Source of the DNA: an uncultured Bacilli bacterium
GTDB taxonomy: Bacteria; Bacillota_I; Bacilli_A; RF39; UBA660
Direction: 5' to 3'
DNA length: 64,000 bases
Assembly: GCA_934096275.1 (NCBI GenBank)
Contig: CAKOLK010000001.1
Coordinates: 1 to 64,000 of the forward strand
Of this stretch, positions 18,661-28,055 are shown piece by piece; positions within the stretch are counted from its first letter, which is position 1; each line of letters starts with the position of its first letter. Under the pieces are notes generated by a model. It did no database searches. It worked only from the letters and a program-made list of their open reading frames with translations, and was not told the origin of the DNA. The translations under genes and the position numbers were made by a program.

Positions 18661-19551
18661 ATGGAAGATAAGTATGAAGTTAATACATTTATTTTAGATT
18701 ATATTGATTATTTAAAATATGAAAAGAACCTAAGTTCTAGAACAATAGAAAAATACAAATATAGTCTAATTGTTTTTGAAAAGTATATGTTAAATAAGAA
18801 TATTAATTTATTTGATGTAACACAATACAATATAATAGACTTTCTTACTAATTATTTTAAAGATAAGGGTGTTAGTTCTAAGACAAATAGTATTACTTCG
18901 ATTAATAACTTTTATATATATCTAGTAAAGGATAAAAGGATTGATATTAATCCCTGCGAGAATATTGATAGACCAAAGATGAAGAAAAGGTTACCTGATG
19001 TATTGACTGTAAATGAAGTTGATAAATTATTAGATATTCCACTTCATACTAAAGAAGATTATAGAGATAAAGCAATACTTGAGGTTTTATATGCTACTGG
19101 TATAAGAATTAGTGAACTTACTAATTTAAAAATGCAAGATGTAGATTTTACTAATAAAGTAGTTAGAGTCTTTGGTAAGGGTTCTAAAGAAAGAATTGTT
19201 CCTATTAATAAGTATGCTTTAAAGTATTTAGGAATGTATTTAGATATAAGAGGATCTTTCTTAAAAGGTAAACTTACTGATTATATATTTTTAAATAATA
19301 AAGGAAATGCTATTAGTAGAGAAAGCTTTGGACTAGAACTTAATAAAATAGTAAAAAAACAAGGATTAAATAAAAGGGTTACACCTCATATGCTTAGACA
19401 TTCATTTGCTACTCATATGTTAAATCAAGGTGCAGACTTAAGAAGCATACAAGAATTACTTGGACATTCTGATATTAGTACTACTACTATATATACACAT
19501 GTAAGTAATGAAAAGGTAAAAAATGATTATTTAAAATACCACACAAGATAG
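18661..19551 (+). CDS. Tyrosine recombinase XerC/XerD type
   Basis: 296 residues from the ATG at 18661 (RBS TTGAGGT; an upstream in-frame TTG at 18646 has none). The N-terminal SAM-like core-binding domain covers about 1-100. Catalytic residues are all visible: Arg in ATGIRISEL, Lys in FGKGSKER, His-x-x-Arg in HMLRHSF, His in LGHSDIS and Tyr in TTIYTHV. Size and lack of extra domains fit a chromosome-dimer-resolution Xer protein more than a phage integrase. It stops 11 bases before deoB, as Xer genes do in several Firmicutes. I cannot separate XerC from XerD by sequence alone. Confidence 0.9.
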   Translation: MEDKYEVNTFILDYIDYLKYEKNLSSRTIEKYKYSLIVFEKYMLNKNINLFDVTQYNIIDFLTNYFKDKGVSSKTNSITSINNFYIYLVKDKRIDINPCENIDRPKMKKRLPDVLTVNEVDKLLDIPLHTKEDYRDKAILEVLYATGIRISELTNLKMQDVDFTNKVVRVFGKGSKERIVPINKYALKYLGMYLDIRGSFLKGKLTDYIFLNNKGNAISRESFGLELNKIVKKQGLNKRVTPHMLRHSFATHMLNQGADLRSIQELLGHSDISTTTIYTHVSNEKVKNDYLKYHTR

Positions 19552-19562
19552 GGAGGATATTT

Positions 19563-20732
19563 ATGAGATTTAAAAGAGTATTTTTAATAGTTTGTGATTC
19601 ACTTGGAGTAGGGGAAGCACAAGATGCAGTAAATTATGGGGATATAGGTGCTAATACGTTGAAGCATATTAATGATAAGCATAATCTATTTATACCTAAT
19701 CTAAAGAAATTAGGTTTCTTAGATACTATTAATATGAATGAAGATGATGAAGTTGAAGCATACTATACTATTGCAAGACCTAATAATAAAGGAAAAGACA
19801 CATTAAATGGTCATTATGAAATAGTAGGCTTAAGAAATGAAGTGCCATTTAAAACATTTACTGAACATGGTTTTCCAGATGAATTAATCAAAGAAATAGA
19901 AACTCAAACAGGAAGAAAAGTTATTGGTAATTGTGCTGCTTCTGGTACTGAAATAATTAAAGAATTGGGAGAAGAGCATATAAAAACTGGTGCACTTATT
20001 ATCTATACATCAGCAGATTCCGTTTTACAAGTAGCAGCACATGAAGCGGTTATTCCAGTAGATTTGTTGTATAAATATTGTGAAATTATTAGAAATATAA
20101 CCACTAGAGATGAATGGAAAGTGGGTAGAATTATTGCAAGACCATTTATTGGTAATAATAAAGATAATTTTAAAAGAACAGGAAATCGTAGAGATTTTGC
20201 TTTAAAACCACCTACTAAGTCTATTTTAAATAAATTAAGTGATAAGGGATTAAGTGTTATATCAGTTGGTAAAATATATGATATATTTGATGGAGAAGGA
20301 ATAACTAAAAAACTTACTTCTCATTCAAACAAAGAAGCTGTAGATAAAGTGCTCGAAGTAATGAATAAAAACTTCACTGGTTTATGTTTTGCTAATTTAA
20401 ATGACTTTGATACATTGTATGGTCATAGAAGAGATTCTTTAGGATATGCTAATGCTATTGAGGAACTTGATGTAGAAATACCAATGATGTTAAATAACTT
20501 AAATAATGATGATTTACTTATTATAACAGCAGATCATGGTAATGATCCAACATATTCAGGAACAGATCATACAAGAGAAAATACTCCAGTAATTATTTAT
20601 AGTAGAGTATTTAGAAACCCTAAAAGCTTACCAATTATGTCAACATTTGCAGATATTGGTGCTACTATAGCGGATAACTTTGAAGTAGATCCTCCAATGA
20701 TTGGGGAATCATATTTAGATAAACTAATATAA
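19563..20732 (+). CDS. deoB: Phosphopentomutase DeoB
   Basis: 389 residues, full length. It converts (deoxy)ribose 1-phosphate to the 5-phosphate in nucleoside breakdown. Metal-site strings of the alkaline-phosphatase fold are present: CDSLGVGEAQDA, GKDTLNGHYE, ADHGNDPTYSGTDHTREN. RBS AGGGAGG is followed by ATG. It probably shares a transcript with the Xer gene and the following lipoprotein. It also supplies ribose 5-phosphate, which may link to the PRTase/PfkB operon, though that is inference. Confidence 0.96.
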   Translation: MRFKRVFLIVCDSLGVGEAQDAVNYGDIGANTLKHINDKHNLFIPNLKKLGFLDTINMNEDDEVEAYYTIARPNNKGKDTLNGHYEIVGLRNEVPFKTFTEHGFPDELIKEIETQTGRKVIGNCAASGTEIIKELGEEHIKTGALIIYTSADSVLQVAAHEAVIPVDLLYKYCEIIRNITTRDEWKVGRIIARPFIGNNKDNFKRTGNRRDFALKPPTKSILNKLSDKGLSVISVGKIYDIFDGEGITKKLTSHSNKEAVDKVLEVMNKNFTGLCFANLNDFDTLYGHRRDSLGYANAIEELDVEIPMMLNNLNNDDLLIITADHGNDPTYSGTDHTRENTPVIIYSRVFRNPKSLPIMSTFADIGATIADNFEVDPPMIGESYLDKLI

Positions 20733-20753
20733 TAGGGAAGGGGAAGTGATATT

Positions 20754-21197
20754 ATAAAAAGAATATTTAGTTTACTAATTATCGTACTTTTAACATTTAC
20801 AATAGTTGGATGTTCTAATAAGATTCCAATTAAACCAGAATATGGTGTAAATGAACAAGCAATTGCAGATGATATTGAATTACTTGTAAATGAAGTTATT
20901 TATAATGAAACACATCAAACGTTGAAAATTAAAGTTAAAATGACTAATAAGAGAGATAATACTGTTACAATTAAATCAGATGAAATGTTTAAGCTATATG
21001 ATATAAATAAGGTTCAAATACCTAATAGTTATAATAATAGTACTAATATAATCAAAAAAGATGAAACTATTACTTATATATTAGAATATAGTGTTGCTAA
21101 GAAGGAAATATATGAATTGTATTTTTATTCAGGTGTTGTAGAAAACAATATAAGATTTAATATAACTAGTAAGGATATTATTAATGCTATTGAATAA
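20754..21197 (+). CDS. Lipoprotein with apparent ATA (or ATT) start
   Basis: About 147 residues. The reading frame from 20754 encodes a perfect lipoprotein signal: KRIFSLLIIVLLTFTIVGC with the lipobox IVGC. GGGGAAGTG lies where an RBS should be (about 20740-20748). However, there is no ATG, GTG or TTG in this frame between the stop at 20733 and 20922; the codon at the expected place is ATA (20754), preceded by ATT (20751). The mature part (residues about 50-147; KVKMTNKRDNTVTIKSDEMFKLYD, ETITYILEYSVAKKEIYELYFYSG) looks like a DUF4352-type extracytoplasmic domain. Either it uses a rare start or the start has been lost. Confidence 0.6.
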   Translation: MKRIFSLLIIVLLTFTIVGCSNKIPIKPEYGVNEQAIADDIELLVNEVIYNETHQTLKIKVKMTNKRDNTVTIKSDEMFKLYDINKVQIPNSYNNSTNIIKKDETITYILEYSVAKKEIYELYFYSGVVENNIRFNITSKDIINAIE

Positions 21198-21249
21198 AAT
21201 AATCTTAAAAATGTCATAATATCAATTATCGGAAGTTGTATATTTATTA

Positions 21250-21277
21250 AAAAGATGAGGTTTAATCCTCATTTTTA
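21250..21277 (-). terminator. Terminator of the small membrane gene
   Basis: Read on the minus strand: ATGAGG-ATTAAA-CCTCAT followed by CTTTTT. It overlaps the stop codon of the 69-residue gene. Confidence 0.7.
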
Positions 21278-21471
21278 TTATGATTTATATTGATATTATG
21301 TTCTCTTAATTCCTTTAATTCTGCTTCTTTTTCTAGATATCTATCATTAATTTTCATTTCATTATGTGTTTTTACATCTTCAACAATACAAAAAATAAAA
21401 AATCTAAAAGCAAATATAATTAATAAAACACAAAAACCAATAAAAATTATTACAGATAAATCTGAATCCAT
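21262..21471 (-). CDS. Small single-pass membrane protein
   Basis: 69 residues: a short outer N-terminus, one strong membrane helix (about residues 6-30; LSVIIFIGFCVLLIIFAFRFFIFCIV) and a charged, helical cytoplasmic tail (EDVKTHNEMK ... LEKEAELKELREHNI) that could coil. AAGGAG lies 11 bases before the ATG, a rather long spacing. A good terminator ends it. The overlapping plus-strand ORF (21290-21514) lacks an RBS and is taken as a shadow. Function unknown. Confidence 0.55.
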   Translation of the reverse strand: MDSDLSVIIFIGFCVLLIIFAFRFFIFCIVEDVKTHNEMKINDRYLEKEAELKELREHNININHNKNED

Positions 21472-21539
21472 TAAAATACGACTCCTTTATACTATATTTA
21501 TAACTCTATTATAACATACTCTCCTACTACTTTTCAATC

Positions 21540-21612
21540 AAATTCAAAAATGTGGTTATGATTTAAATCGACAAATAAAAAGATGGATAGTTATCCACCT
21601 CGATTTAAAATA
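21540..21612. other. Nested inverted repeats downstream of the HTH gene
   Basis: ATTTAAATCG (about 21557-21566) pairs with CGATTTAAAA (about 21601-21610), and GGATA-GT-TATCC lies between. There is no good T-run on either strand, so it may be a processed 3' structure of the HTH gene or an operator. Confidence 0.35.
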
Positions 21613-21624
21613 GGAAATATATAA

Positions 21625-22401
21625 TTAAAGCTTTCTAGACATAATTTCTGCTATTTTTTCAAATACTTCTTTACCATTAGATTCATTTATAGAACTATAA
21701 CCAAGTTCTTGTAATGCTTGTTTTCTTAATGTAAATAATTCTTCAGTTCTACTTAGTTTTTCTTCATTTTTTTGAGCAATTTCCATTTCAAGTTTTTTAT
21801 GTTGTTCTGCAACTTTACTACGTGATGCTCCCCTGCTTGAATATAAGTTCATAGCAGAGTAGACAATGCCTTCAAAAATATATTGTTTATCTTCATCATA
21901 TATATATTCATTTACATTAGTGATACAATTTATCTTTGCAACATATGCAAGAACATATTTTAATTCTTCAAATTGTTCCATTGATTGAAGATAATTTTGT
22001 AAGTATTTTAATGTTTTATAGTTAGTATCATCTGATGTATCTAGATCTGTTAATAGTTTTTCTTTTAATAAAACAAATATTTCTGTAAGAAGTGTTTGTT
22101 CTTTCTTACCAAGTCCTTTAAAATCAGTCATTTGTTCTTTAACATCGTCAACCATACCATCATTTATTTTAGATTCTAAAGTTGCAATATATTTTTCATT
22201 TACTTTAATATTTTTTAATTCAGATTCATTTTCTACTCCTAAAAGAAGTAATAATTTATTTTGTTTATCCTTTGGTAATTCATCAGTACTACTTAATGCC
22301 AAGTAATTGTAAAGCATTTGACGTGATACTCCTAAAAACTTTGCAACATTAACTTTTGAAATACCACTTTCATTTATAATTCTGTTTACTTCATTCATCA
22401 T
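21625..22401 (-). CDS. HTH (Cro/CI-type) DNA-binding protein, unknown function
   Basis: About 258 residues from the ATG at 22401 (GGAGGG upstream). Residues about 2-30 form an HTH of the XRE type (INESGISKVNVAKFLGVSRQMLYNYL). The remainder is helical and acidic with no known effector domain; a Glu/Lys-rich stretch near 190-230 (KVAEQHKKLEMEIAQKNEEKLSRTEEL) is a likely coiled coil. A near-consensus promoter lies upstream. It may be an autoregulated repressor with a helical oligomerisation or partner-binding domain. Confidence 0.7.
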   Translation of the reverse strand: MMNEVNRIINESGISKVNVAKFLGVSRQMLYNYLALSSTDELPKDKQNKLLLLLGVENESELKNIKVNEKYIATLESKINDGMVDDVKEQMTDFKGLGKKEQTLLTEIFVLLKEKLLTDLDTSDDTNYKTLKYLQNYLQSMEQFEELKYVLAYVAKINCITNVNEYIYDEDKQYIFEGIVYSAMNLYSSRGASRSKVAEQHKKLEMEIAQKNEEKLSRTEELFTLRKQALQELGYSSINESNGKEVFEKIAEIMSRKL

Positions 22402-22438
22402 AAAGTACCCTCCTCTATCGTTCATAATTTAATTTTAG

Positions 22439-22467
22439 CACTAGTGTAAAGAAATGTCAAGTAAATG
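22439..22467 (-). promoter_or_regulatory. Promoter of the HTH gene
   Basis: Read on the minus strand: TTGACA, a 17-base spacer (TTTCTTTACACTAGTGC) and TAAAAT. Near consensus. End coordinates are approximate. Confidence 0.7.
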
Positions 22468-22470
22468 ATA

Positions 22471-22516
22471 CAAAATAAAGAACAAACTAGCTCAGAGTTT
22501 GAGTCATTTGTTCTTT
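22471..22516 (-). terminator. Terminator after polC
   Basis: Stem AAAGAACAAA / TTTGTTCTTT with an inner CTCA/TGAG pairing, followed on the minus strand by ATTTTGT. It starts immediately at the polC stop. Confidence 0.75.
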
Positions 22517-25500
22517 CTACATCATATCAAATAGTGATAATTGACTAGATTCTGGTAAATCTTTTAATATTCCCATTAGTCTCATTTTTTCTATTAAAGT
22601 AGAAGATAGTTTTCCTCTTTTTTGAAGGTCTTCGATGCTTAAGAATTCACCTTTTTCTCTTTCAGTAATTATATTATTTGCTACTGTTCCACCTAACCCA
22701 TCTAGTGCTCTAAATGGAGGAATAAGAGTTTTTCTATCTTCATCTATCATGAAGTTCATTGAGTGTGATTTCAATAGATCAACTGGACCAAATTTATATC
22801 CTCTTGCAGTCATTTCAAGTGCTACTTCAAGAGTAGATAATAAATCTTGTTCTTTTACAGAAAGTCCAAACTTATTTACATTCATTTCATCGTATTTTTC
22901 TTTTATTGCATCGTATCCTGCTTCCATTACTTCTAGATCGAAGGCAAAGCATTTTACTGAGAAGAATGTTGCATAGTATTCGATGGCTCTATTAATTTTG
23001 TACCAAGCTATTCTCCATGCTGCTGATACATAAGCTGTTGCATGGGCTTTTGGGAACATGTATTTTATTTTATCACATGAATCTATATACCAATCAGCAA
23101 TACCTGTTTCTTTAAGTAAAACTTTATAATTATCCCATTTTTCTTTTTCTTTTTTTTGTTTTCCTTTACGAACTAATTCCATTATTTTGAAGGCATCAAT
23201 TGGTTTTACACCATGATTACTTAGATAAACCATAATATCATCACGACATCCAATTACTTGACTGAATGGACAAATATTATTTCTTACTAGTTCTTGAGCA
23301 TTACCATTCCATACGTCTGTACCATGTGAAAGTCCTGATATTTTTACTAGTTCTGCGAATGTTTTTGGTTTTGTCTCTAAAACTATTCCTATTACGAATC
23401 TAGTAAATTCTGGAAGTCCTACACAACCTACTTCACATTCTATCTGTTCTGGTGTTACTCCGAGTGCTTTTGTTGATGAAAATAAACTCATTACTTCTTT
23501 ATCATCCATTGGTATTGTTGTAGGATCTATTCCTGTAAGATCATATAACATCTTAAATATAGTGGGGTTATCGTGTCCTAGTATATCTAGTTTTAATAAG
23601 CATGATTCAATATCATGATAATTAAAGTGTGTTGTAAACCATTCAGAGTCATCAGAATCAGCAGGATATTGAAATGGAGTAAAGTCATAGATATCTTTAT
23701 AGTCTGGGACTACTACTATACCACCTGGATGTTGTCCTGTTGTTCTTTTAATACCTGTAACTCCTTTTGCTAAACGTTCTACTTCAAGCATTTTTATATC
23801 AGTAATACCTCTATCTTCATAATATCCTTTTACAAAACCAAATGCTGTTTTTTCCGCAACTGTACCAATTGTTCCAGCACGAAATACGTGATCCTCACCA
23901 AAAAGTACTTTAGTATAATTATGAGCAACTGGTTGATAGTCTCCGGAGAAGTTAAGGTCTATATCTGGTACTTTATCAGCATTAAATCCTAAGAATGTTG
24001 CAAATGGCATATCTTGTCCTTCTTTTTTAAACAATGCACCACATTCACATTTTCTATCTGGAAGATCATATCCTGATGGATAATCCTTTCCATATGGTAT
24101 TCCCTCATCATTATTAAATATAGTCTTTTTACAATTAGGACAAACATAATGAGCAGGAAGTGGATTTACTTCAGTTACCCCAAGCATTGTAGCGACAAAA
24201 GATGATCCTACTGAACCACGGGAACCTACTTGATACCCATCTGAGTTTGATTTTTCTACTAGTTTTTGAGCAATTAAGTAGATAGTATCGAATCCCCCAT
24301 TTATGATACCATTAAGTTCTTGGTCTAGTCTTGTTTGAATTAATTCAGGAAGTGGATCTCCATATATAGAATGTGCTTTATTATAACAAATACTTTTTAT
24401 AGTTTCTTGACTATTTTCAAATCTTGGAGAGAATGGTATACCATGTGTATCTGGTATTATTTCTACTTCTTCGACTAGGTCTGCTACTTTATTGGTATTT
24501 GTAACTACTATTTCATAAGCTTTATCTTCTCCTAGAAAAGAGAAATCATTTAACATTTCATTAGTAGTCCTAAAGTACATACTAGGAATATCTTTTATAT
24601 CCTTTTTATTAAGAGGATGTCTTCCTCCACCTGGAACTTTTTGATTTACTATTATTTTTCTATAAATAGTATCTTCTTTATCTAATTGATGCACATCTCC
24701 AGTTGCTACGACCATTTTATTTTTAGTTTCTGCTACTTCAATTATCTTTTTAATATTTAATAGTACTTCTTCATTGTTTTTGAAGTCATCTAAATCAATT
24801 AAATAGCTATATACATCAGGAGGTTGTACTTCAACATAATCATAAAAGTTCATTAAGTCTCCAAGTTCTTCTTCACTTTTACTTCTTGCTTGTCTAAATA
24901 TTTCTCCATTTGCACAACTACTACCAATAAGAAGTCCTTCACGAAGTCTTTCTATTTCAGAACGTAGTATTCTAGGTGTTTTATATAAGTATTTAGTATT
25001 TGCAAGAGATACTATTTTAAATAGATTTTTTAATCCAGTTTGATTTTTTACTAAGATATTTATATGAAATAATTCACCAAACTTATGGATATCTTCTTTG
25101 GATACTAAATCATCTATTTGATTCATTTTATAGATTTGCTTAGCATTTAGTTTAACCATCATTTTATGAAATATTAATGCGGTTGCCTCAGCATCGTAGT
25201 CTGCTCTATGGTGGGCATCTTCATCCCAAGGAATATCATATCTTTTAACAAGTGCAGAAAGTGAATGACGGGAAGCACCAGAGTCTAAAGCACGAGAAAG
25301 TTGAAGTGTATCTAAAAGAACGTTTTTGTATTCACCAAGATTGTATTTTTGATAAGCCATTTCTAAGAATGATGAATCAAACTTAGCATTATGAGCAACC
25401 ATTGGCAAATCTCCATACCATTCAATAAACTCTTTTACAGCTTCTTCTTCATTAGGACAGTCCACTAACATTTCATCTGTTATATTAGTTAGTTTTATAA

Positions 25501-26875
25501 TATGTGGTTGTAATTTAACACCAGGATTAATTAATCTATCAAATCTATCTATTATTTCACCATTTTTAATTTTTACTGCTCCGATTTCAATGATTGAGTC
25601 TCCCCCACCAGCATTAAATCCTGTTGTTTCAAAGTCGAATACTACATAAGTATTATCCATTAAAACACTCTCATCTGGTCTTTTAACTAAATCAATATCA
25701 TCATCTATCATAGATAGTTCTACACCATATAATATTTTAATTTCATTCTTATGATGGAATGCTTCAGGGAATGTTGGAATACCATTATGATCTGTTATAG
25801 CTAGTGCTTTATGTCCCCATTTAATTGCACGTTTTATAAGATTTTTTACATCTACTACTCCATCCATTTGACTCATCATAGTATGAGCATGCAACTCTAC
25901 TCTTTTAACTTCAGCATCATCCATTTTTATTTTTTCTTCTTTTTCAATGAATTCAATAGTTCTGGCATTTAGTACAAAGTCATTATAAAAAGTATTATTT
26001 TTTACATAACCATTTATTCTAACCCACATTCCTTCCTTAAACTTAGCAAGTGTTTCTTCATATTCTTCAAAAGAATTAAGGAATAATCTTACATACATAC
26101 TACTTTTAAAATCAGTAACTTTTAATGTAAACGAATTAAAACCTTTCTTAGTACTAGGACTAATTCCAAATATTTGCACTTCAACATTTATATCATTTAC
26201 TTCATATGTAATAGCACTAAGAGGGGTAATATCTCCTTTTACTTCACCAAAAAGACCAGTTTTTCTACGATAATTTGCTCTTTCATATTTAGGTTTAAAC
26301 TCATTATTATAAGTTGGTTTATCATTAGTACTTTCATTACTATTTTTTTCTACATATGAAACATTATTAAAATCATTTTTAATACTATTTTTTATCTCAT
26401 CTGCTTTTTCTTCATTTAATCTATATTCTAATTCATTAAAACCATAATTTTTTAAATATTCATTCATTTCACTAAACTTATTATTTAATATATCTATTTC
26501 ACTTTTATTATAGACCTCAATATAATAAGCATCTCCATCATTTACTAATCTATCACTAAATAAATTGTAATAAAAATTATTGTTATTAGAAAGGATTAAT
26601 ATGTTTTTATAGTACTCATTAAGCAATTTATAATCTATTTCATCAACACTTATATATAGATTATATTTATAATTATTCTTAGTATATTCTTTTAAACATG
26701 ATAAAAAGCAATTGATTGCTTCATATCTAAAATTGGTATTATTTTTCATATAAATATCCCATTGTTTTTTTGAATCAATGACTACTATTTTATTTATTGA
26801 GGTATTATTAAAGTCTTCATACATAGACTCTGGATAATTAATTTTATCAAGTAGATTCTTTATTTTTTCACTCAT
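22517..26875 (-). CDS. polC: DNA polymerase III alpha subunit, PolC type
   Basis: 1452 residues, the Gram-positive replicative polymerase with built-in proofreading. Order: N-terminal region (about 1-200); OB fold (about 215-310); PHP domain (VELHAHTMMSQMDGVVDVKNLI ... ITDHNGIP); DnaQ-like 3'-5' exonuclease (YVVFDFETTGFNAGGGDSIIEIG ... HNAKFDSSFLE ... HHRADYDAEAT); second PHP part; zinc cluster CPNCKKTIF ... CECG; polymerase core with PDIDLNFSGDYQP; helix-hairpin-helix part; C-terminal SQLSLFDMM, which contains a clamp-binding-like motif QLSLF. RBS GGGAGG with ATG. Full length and intact. Confidence 0.98.
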   Translation of the reverse strand: MSEKIKNLLDKINYPESMYEDFNNTSINKIVVIDSKKQWDIYMKNNTNFRYEAINCFLSCLKEYTKNNYKYNLYISVDEIDYKLLNEYYKNILILSNNNNFYYNLFSDRLVNDGDAYYIEVYNKSEIDILNNKFSEMNEYLKNYGFNELEYRLNEEKADEIKNSIKNDFNNVSYVEKNSNESTNDKPTYNNEFKPKYERANYRRKTGLFGEVKGDITPLSAITYEVNDINVEVQIFGISPSTKKGFNSFTLKVTDFKSSMYVRLFLNSFEEYEETLAKFKEGMWVRINGYVKNNTFYNDFVLNARTIEFIEKEEKIKMDDAEVKRVELHAHTMMSQMDGVVDVKNLIKRAIKWGHKALAITDHNGIPTFPEAFHHKNEIKILYGVELSMIDDDIDLVKRPDESVLMDNTYVVFDFETTGFNAGGGDSIIEIGAVKIKNGEIIDRFDRLINPGVKLQPHIIKLTNITDEMLVDCPNEEEAVKEFIEWYGDLPMVAHNAKFDSSFLEMAYQKYNLGEYKNVLLDTLQLSRALDSGASRHSLSALVKRYDIPWDEDAHHRADYDAEATALIFHKMMVKLNAKQIYKMNQIDDLVSKEDIHKFGELFHINILVKNQTGLKNLFKIVSLANTKYLYKTPRILRSEIERLREGLLIGSSCANGEIFRQARSKSEEELGDLMNFYDYVEVQPPDVYSYLIDLDDFKNNEEVLLNIKKIIEVAETKNKMVVATGDVHQLDKEDTIYRKIIVNQKVPGGGRHPLNKKDIKDIPSMYFRTTNEMLNDFSFLGEDKAYEIVVTNTNKVADLVEEVEIIPDTHGIPFSPRFENSQETIKSICYNKAHSIYGDPLPELIQTRLDQELNGIINGGFDTIYLIAQKLVEKSNSDGYQVGSRGSVGSSFVATMLGVTEVNPLPAHYVCPNCKKTIFNNDEGIPYGKDYPSGYDLPDRKCECGALFKKEGQDMPFATFLGFNADKVPDIDLNFSGDYQPVAHNYTKVLFGEDHVFRAGTIGTVAEKTAFGFVKGYYEDRGITDIKMLEVERLAKGVTGIKRTTGQHPGGIVVVPDYKDIYDFTPFQYPADSDDSEWFTTHFNYHDIESCLLKLDILGHDNPTIFKMLYDLTGIDPTTIPMDDKEVMSLFSSTKALGVTPEQIECEVGCVGLPEFTRFVIGIVLETKPKTFAELVKISGLSHGTDVWNGNAQELVRNNICPFSQVIGCRDDIMVYLSNHGVKPIDAFKIMELVRKGKQKKEKEKWDNYKVLLKETGIADWYIDSCDKIKYMFPKAHATAYVSAAWRIAWYKINRAIEYYATFFSVKCFAFDLEVMEAGYDAIKEKYDEMNVNKFGLSVKEQDLLSTLEVALEMTARGYKFGPVDLLKSHSMNFMIDEDRKTLIPPFRALDGLGGTVANNIITEREKGEFLSIEDLQKRGKLSSTLIEKMRLMGILKDLPESSQLSLFDMM

Positions 26876-26898
26876 AATAATACCTCCCTAAAAAAGAA

Positions 26899-27744
26899 CT
26901 ATAATACTTCGATATCTTCGATTTGAACAGTTCTTATTCTTAAAACTTTTCTTTTATTTTTTATTATAAAACCTATAAAAGTAACTAAATCAACATAACT
27001 AAGATGATTATCATATGTATAATCGTTTACATTGAAAAAGATATTGTCTCTTATCATATATTTTTGCATATCTTCTTGTTTGACTCCTAAATACATTAAC
27101 CAGTAAGGATAGATTTTTTCCTTTAAAGAACGTAAGTTTTTCTTACCCATTGAGTATTTAGATTCTTCTGTTACTCTTGTATATAATTCATTAGTAAGAG
27201 CTAGTTCCGCTACTGCATCAACTATATTTCTTTCACTTGTTTTAATATTATTTAAATCGTTTTTTATTATTTTGTACATTAAATAAGTTAGAAAATTATC
27301 TTTATCACGCATACTAACTTTTTTACCAATAGTGATTATATTAGTATCAAAGTCCGTTTCTATAACATCCAAACTAGGATGAACAACGCATATTTTATAA
27401 CTATCACGTGTATCATATCTTAATATATTATTTAAATGTCTCATGTATTTTCTTCTATTTTCATCCCATATTTGAAGCAATGTATAACGATATTGACTTG
27501 TTTCTTTTTTAATTTTTTTAAATATTTGAGATGTTTCAACCATATTATAAATAGTATCATCATCAGGAATAAAGTCATCAAGTTCTTTTAAAATAATTTC
27601 TTTATCTTTATGAACTAAAGTATATTCTTTTTTATGATCCATCCACAGTTTTTGTTTTAATTTATGCACTTCCATAGACACTGAAGACTGATACAGTAAA
27701 TGCCATATAAGTAAGTGCTTATTTATTATAATATCTAACTTCAT
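26899..27744 (-). CDS. Hypothetical protein upstream of polC
   Basis: 281 residues, soluble, mixed charged and aromatic, without signal or membrane helix. Notable segments are YRYTLLQIWDENRRKYMRHLNNIL, KICVVHPSLDVIETDFDTNIITIGKKVSMRDKDNFLTYLMYKIIKND and the C-terminal YDNHLSYVDLVTFIGFIIKNKRKVLRI. The middle (a conserved-looking His-Pro region and a later helix) loosely resembles a degenerate peptidase fold, but there is no HExxH motif. It lies 23 bases before polC on the same strand and may be co-transcribed. I do not recognise the family. Confidence 0.65.
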   Translation of the reverse strand: MKLDIIINKHLLIWHLLYQSSVSMEVHKLKQKLWMDHKKEYTLVHKDKEIILKELDDFIPDDDTIYNMVETSQIFKKIKKETSQYRYTLLQIWDENRRKYMRHLNNILRYDTRDSYKICVVHPSLDVIETDFDTNIITIGKKVSMRDKDNFLTYLMYKIIKNDLNNIKTSERNIVDAVAELALTNELYTRVTEESKYSMGKKNLRSLKEKIYPYWLMYLGVKQEDMQKYMIRDNIFFNVNDYTYDNHLSYVDLVTFIGFIIKNKRKVLRIRTVQIEDIEVL

Positions 27745-27785
27745 ACAAAATCACCTTATATATATAATATCATAATATGAAATAT

Positions 27786-28046
27786 TTAGGAATAAAAAAT
27801 AAAAAAAATACGAAAAATGTCGTATTGCTTTTTAATAATCTTTTTATAAATACCTTTATCACTAAAATCAATCATATCATTCAATTTCTTAATATTTATT
27901 TTAGATAACTCTTTTTTAATTTTTTCAAGTATTTTAACATCATTTAAATCTTTTGTGTATACATTAGGAATAGCTAACGTTTTATACTCAAATGGTTTAT
28001 TTTCATATTTGTTAGTACATTTATTAATTACTAATAAAGCTTTCAA
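27786..28046 (-). pseudogene. ORF without own start, in frame after surface protein copy 1
   Basis: 86 residues (KALLVINKCTNKYENKPFEYKTLAIPNV ...). The only start is a TTG at 28046 with no RBS. The frame is open from the TGA at 28056-28058, which is the stop codon of surface protein copy 1, so the two ORFs are in the same frame, separated by one stop and three codons. It looks like the 3' part of another gene whose 5' part was lost when the surface cassette arrived. Stop-codon readthrough is possible but less likely. No family recognised. Confidence 0.4.
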
Positions 28047-28055
28047 GACTGTCCG

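Noticed and set aside
18661..19551. Xer gene as a phage or island integrase
   Set aside because: Housekeeping length and position before deoB; no tRNA target, phage or mobilisation genes nearby.
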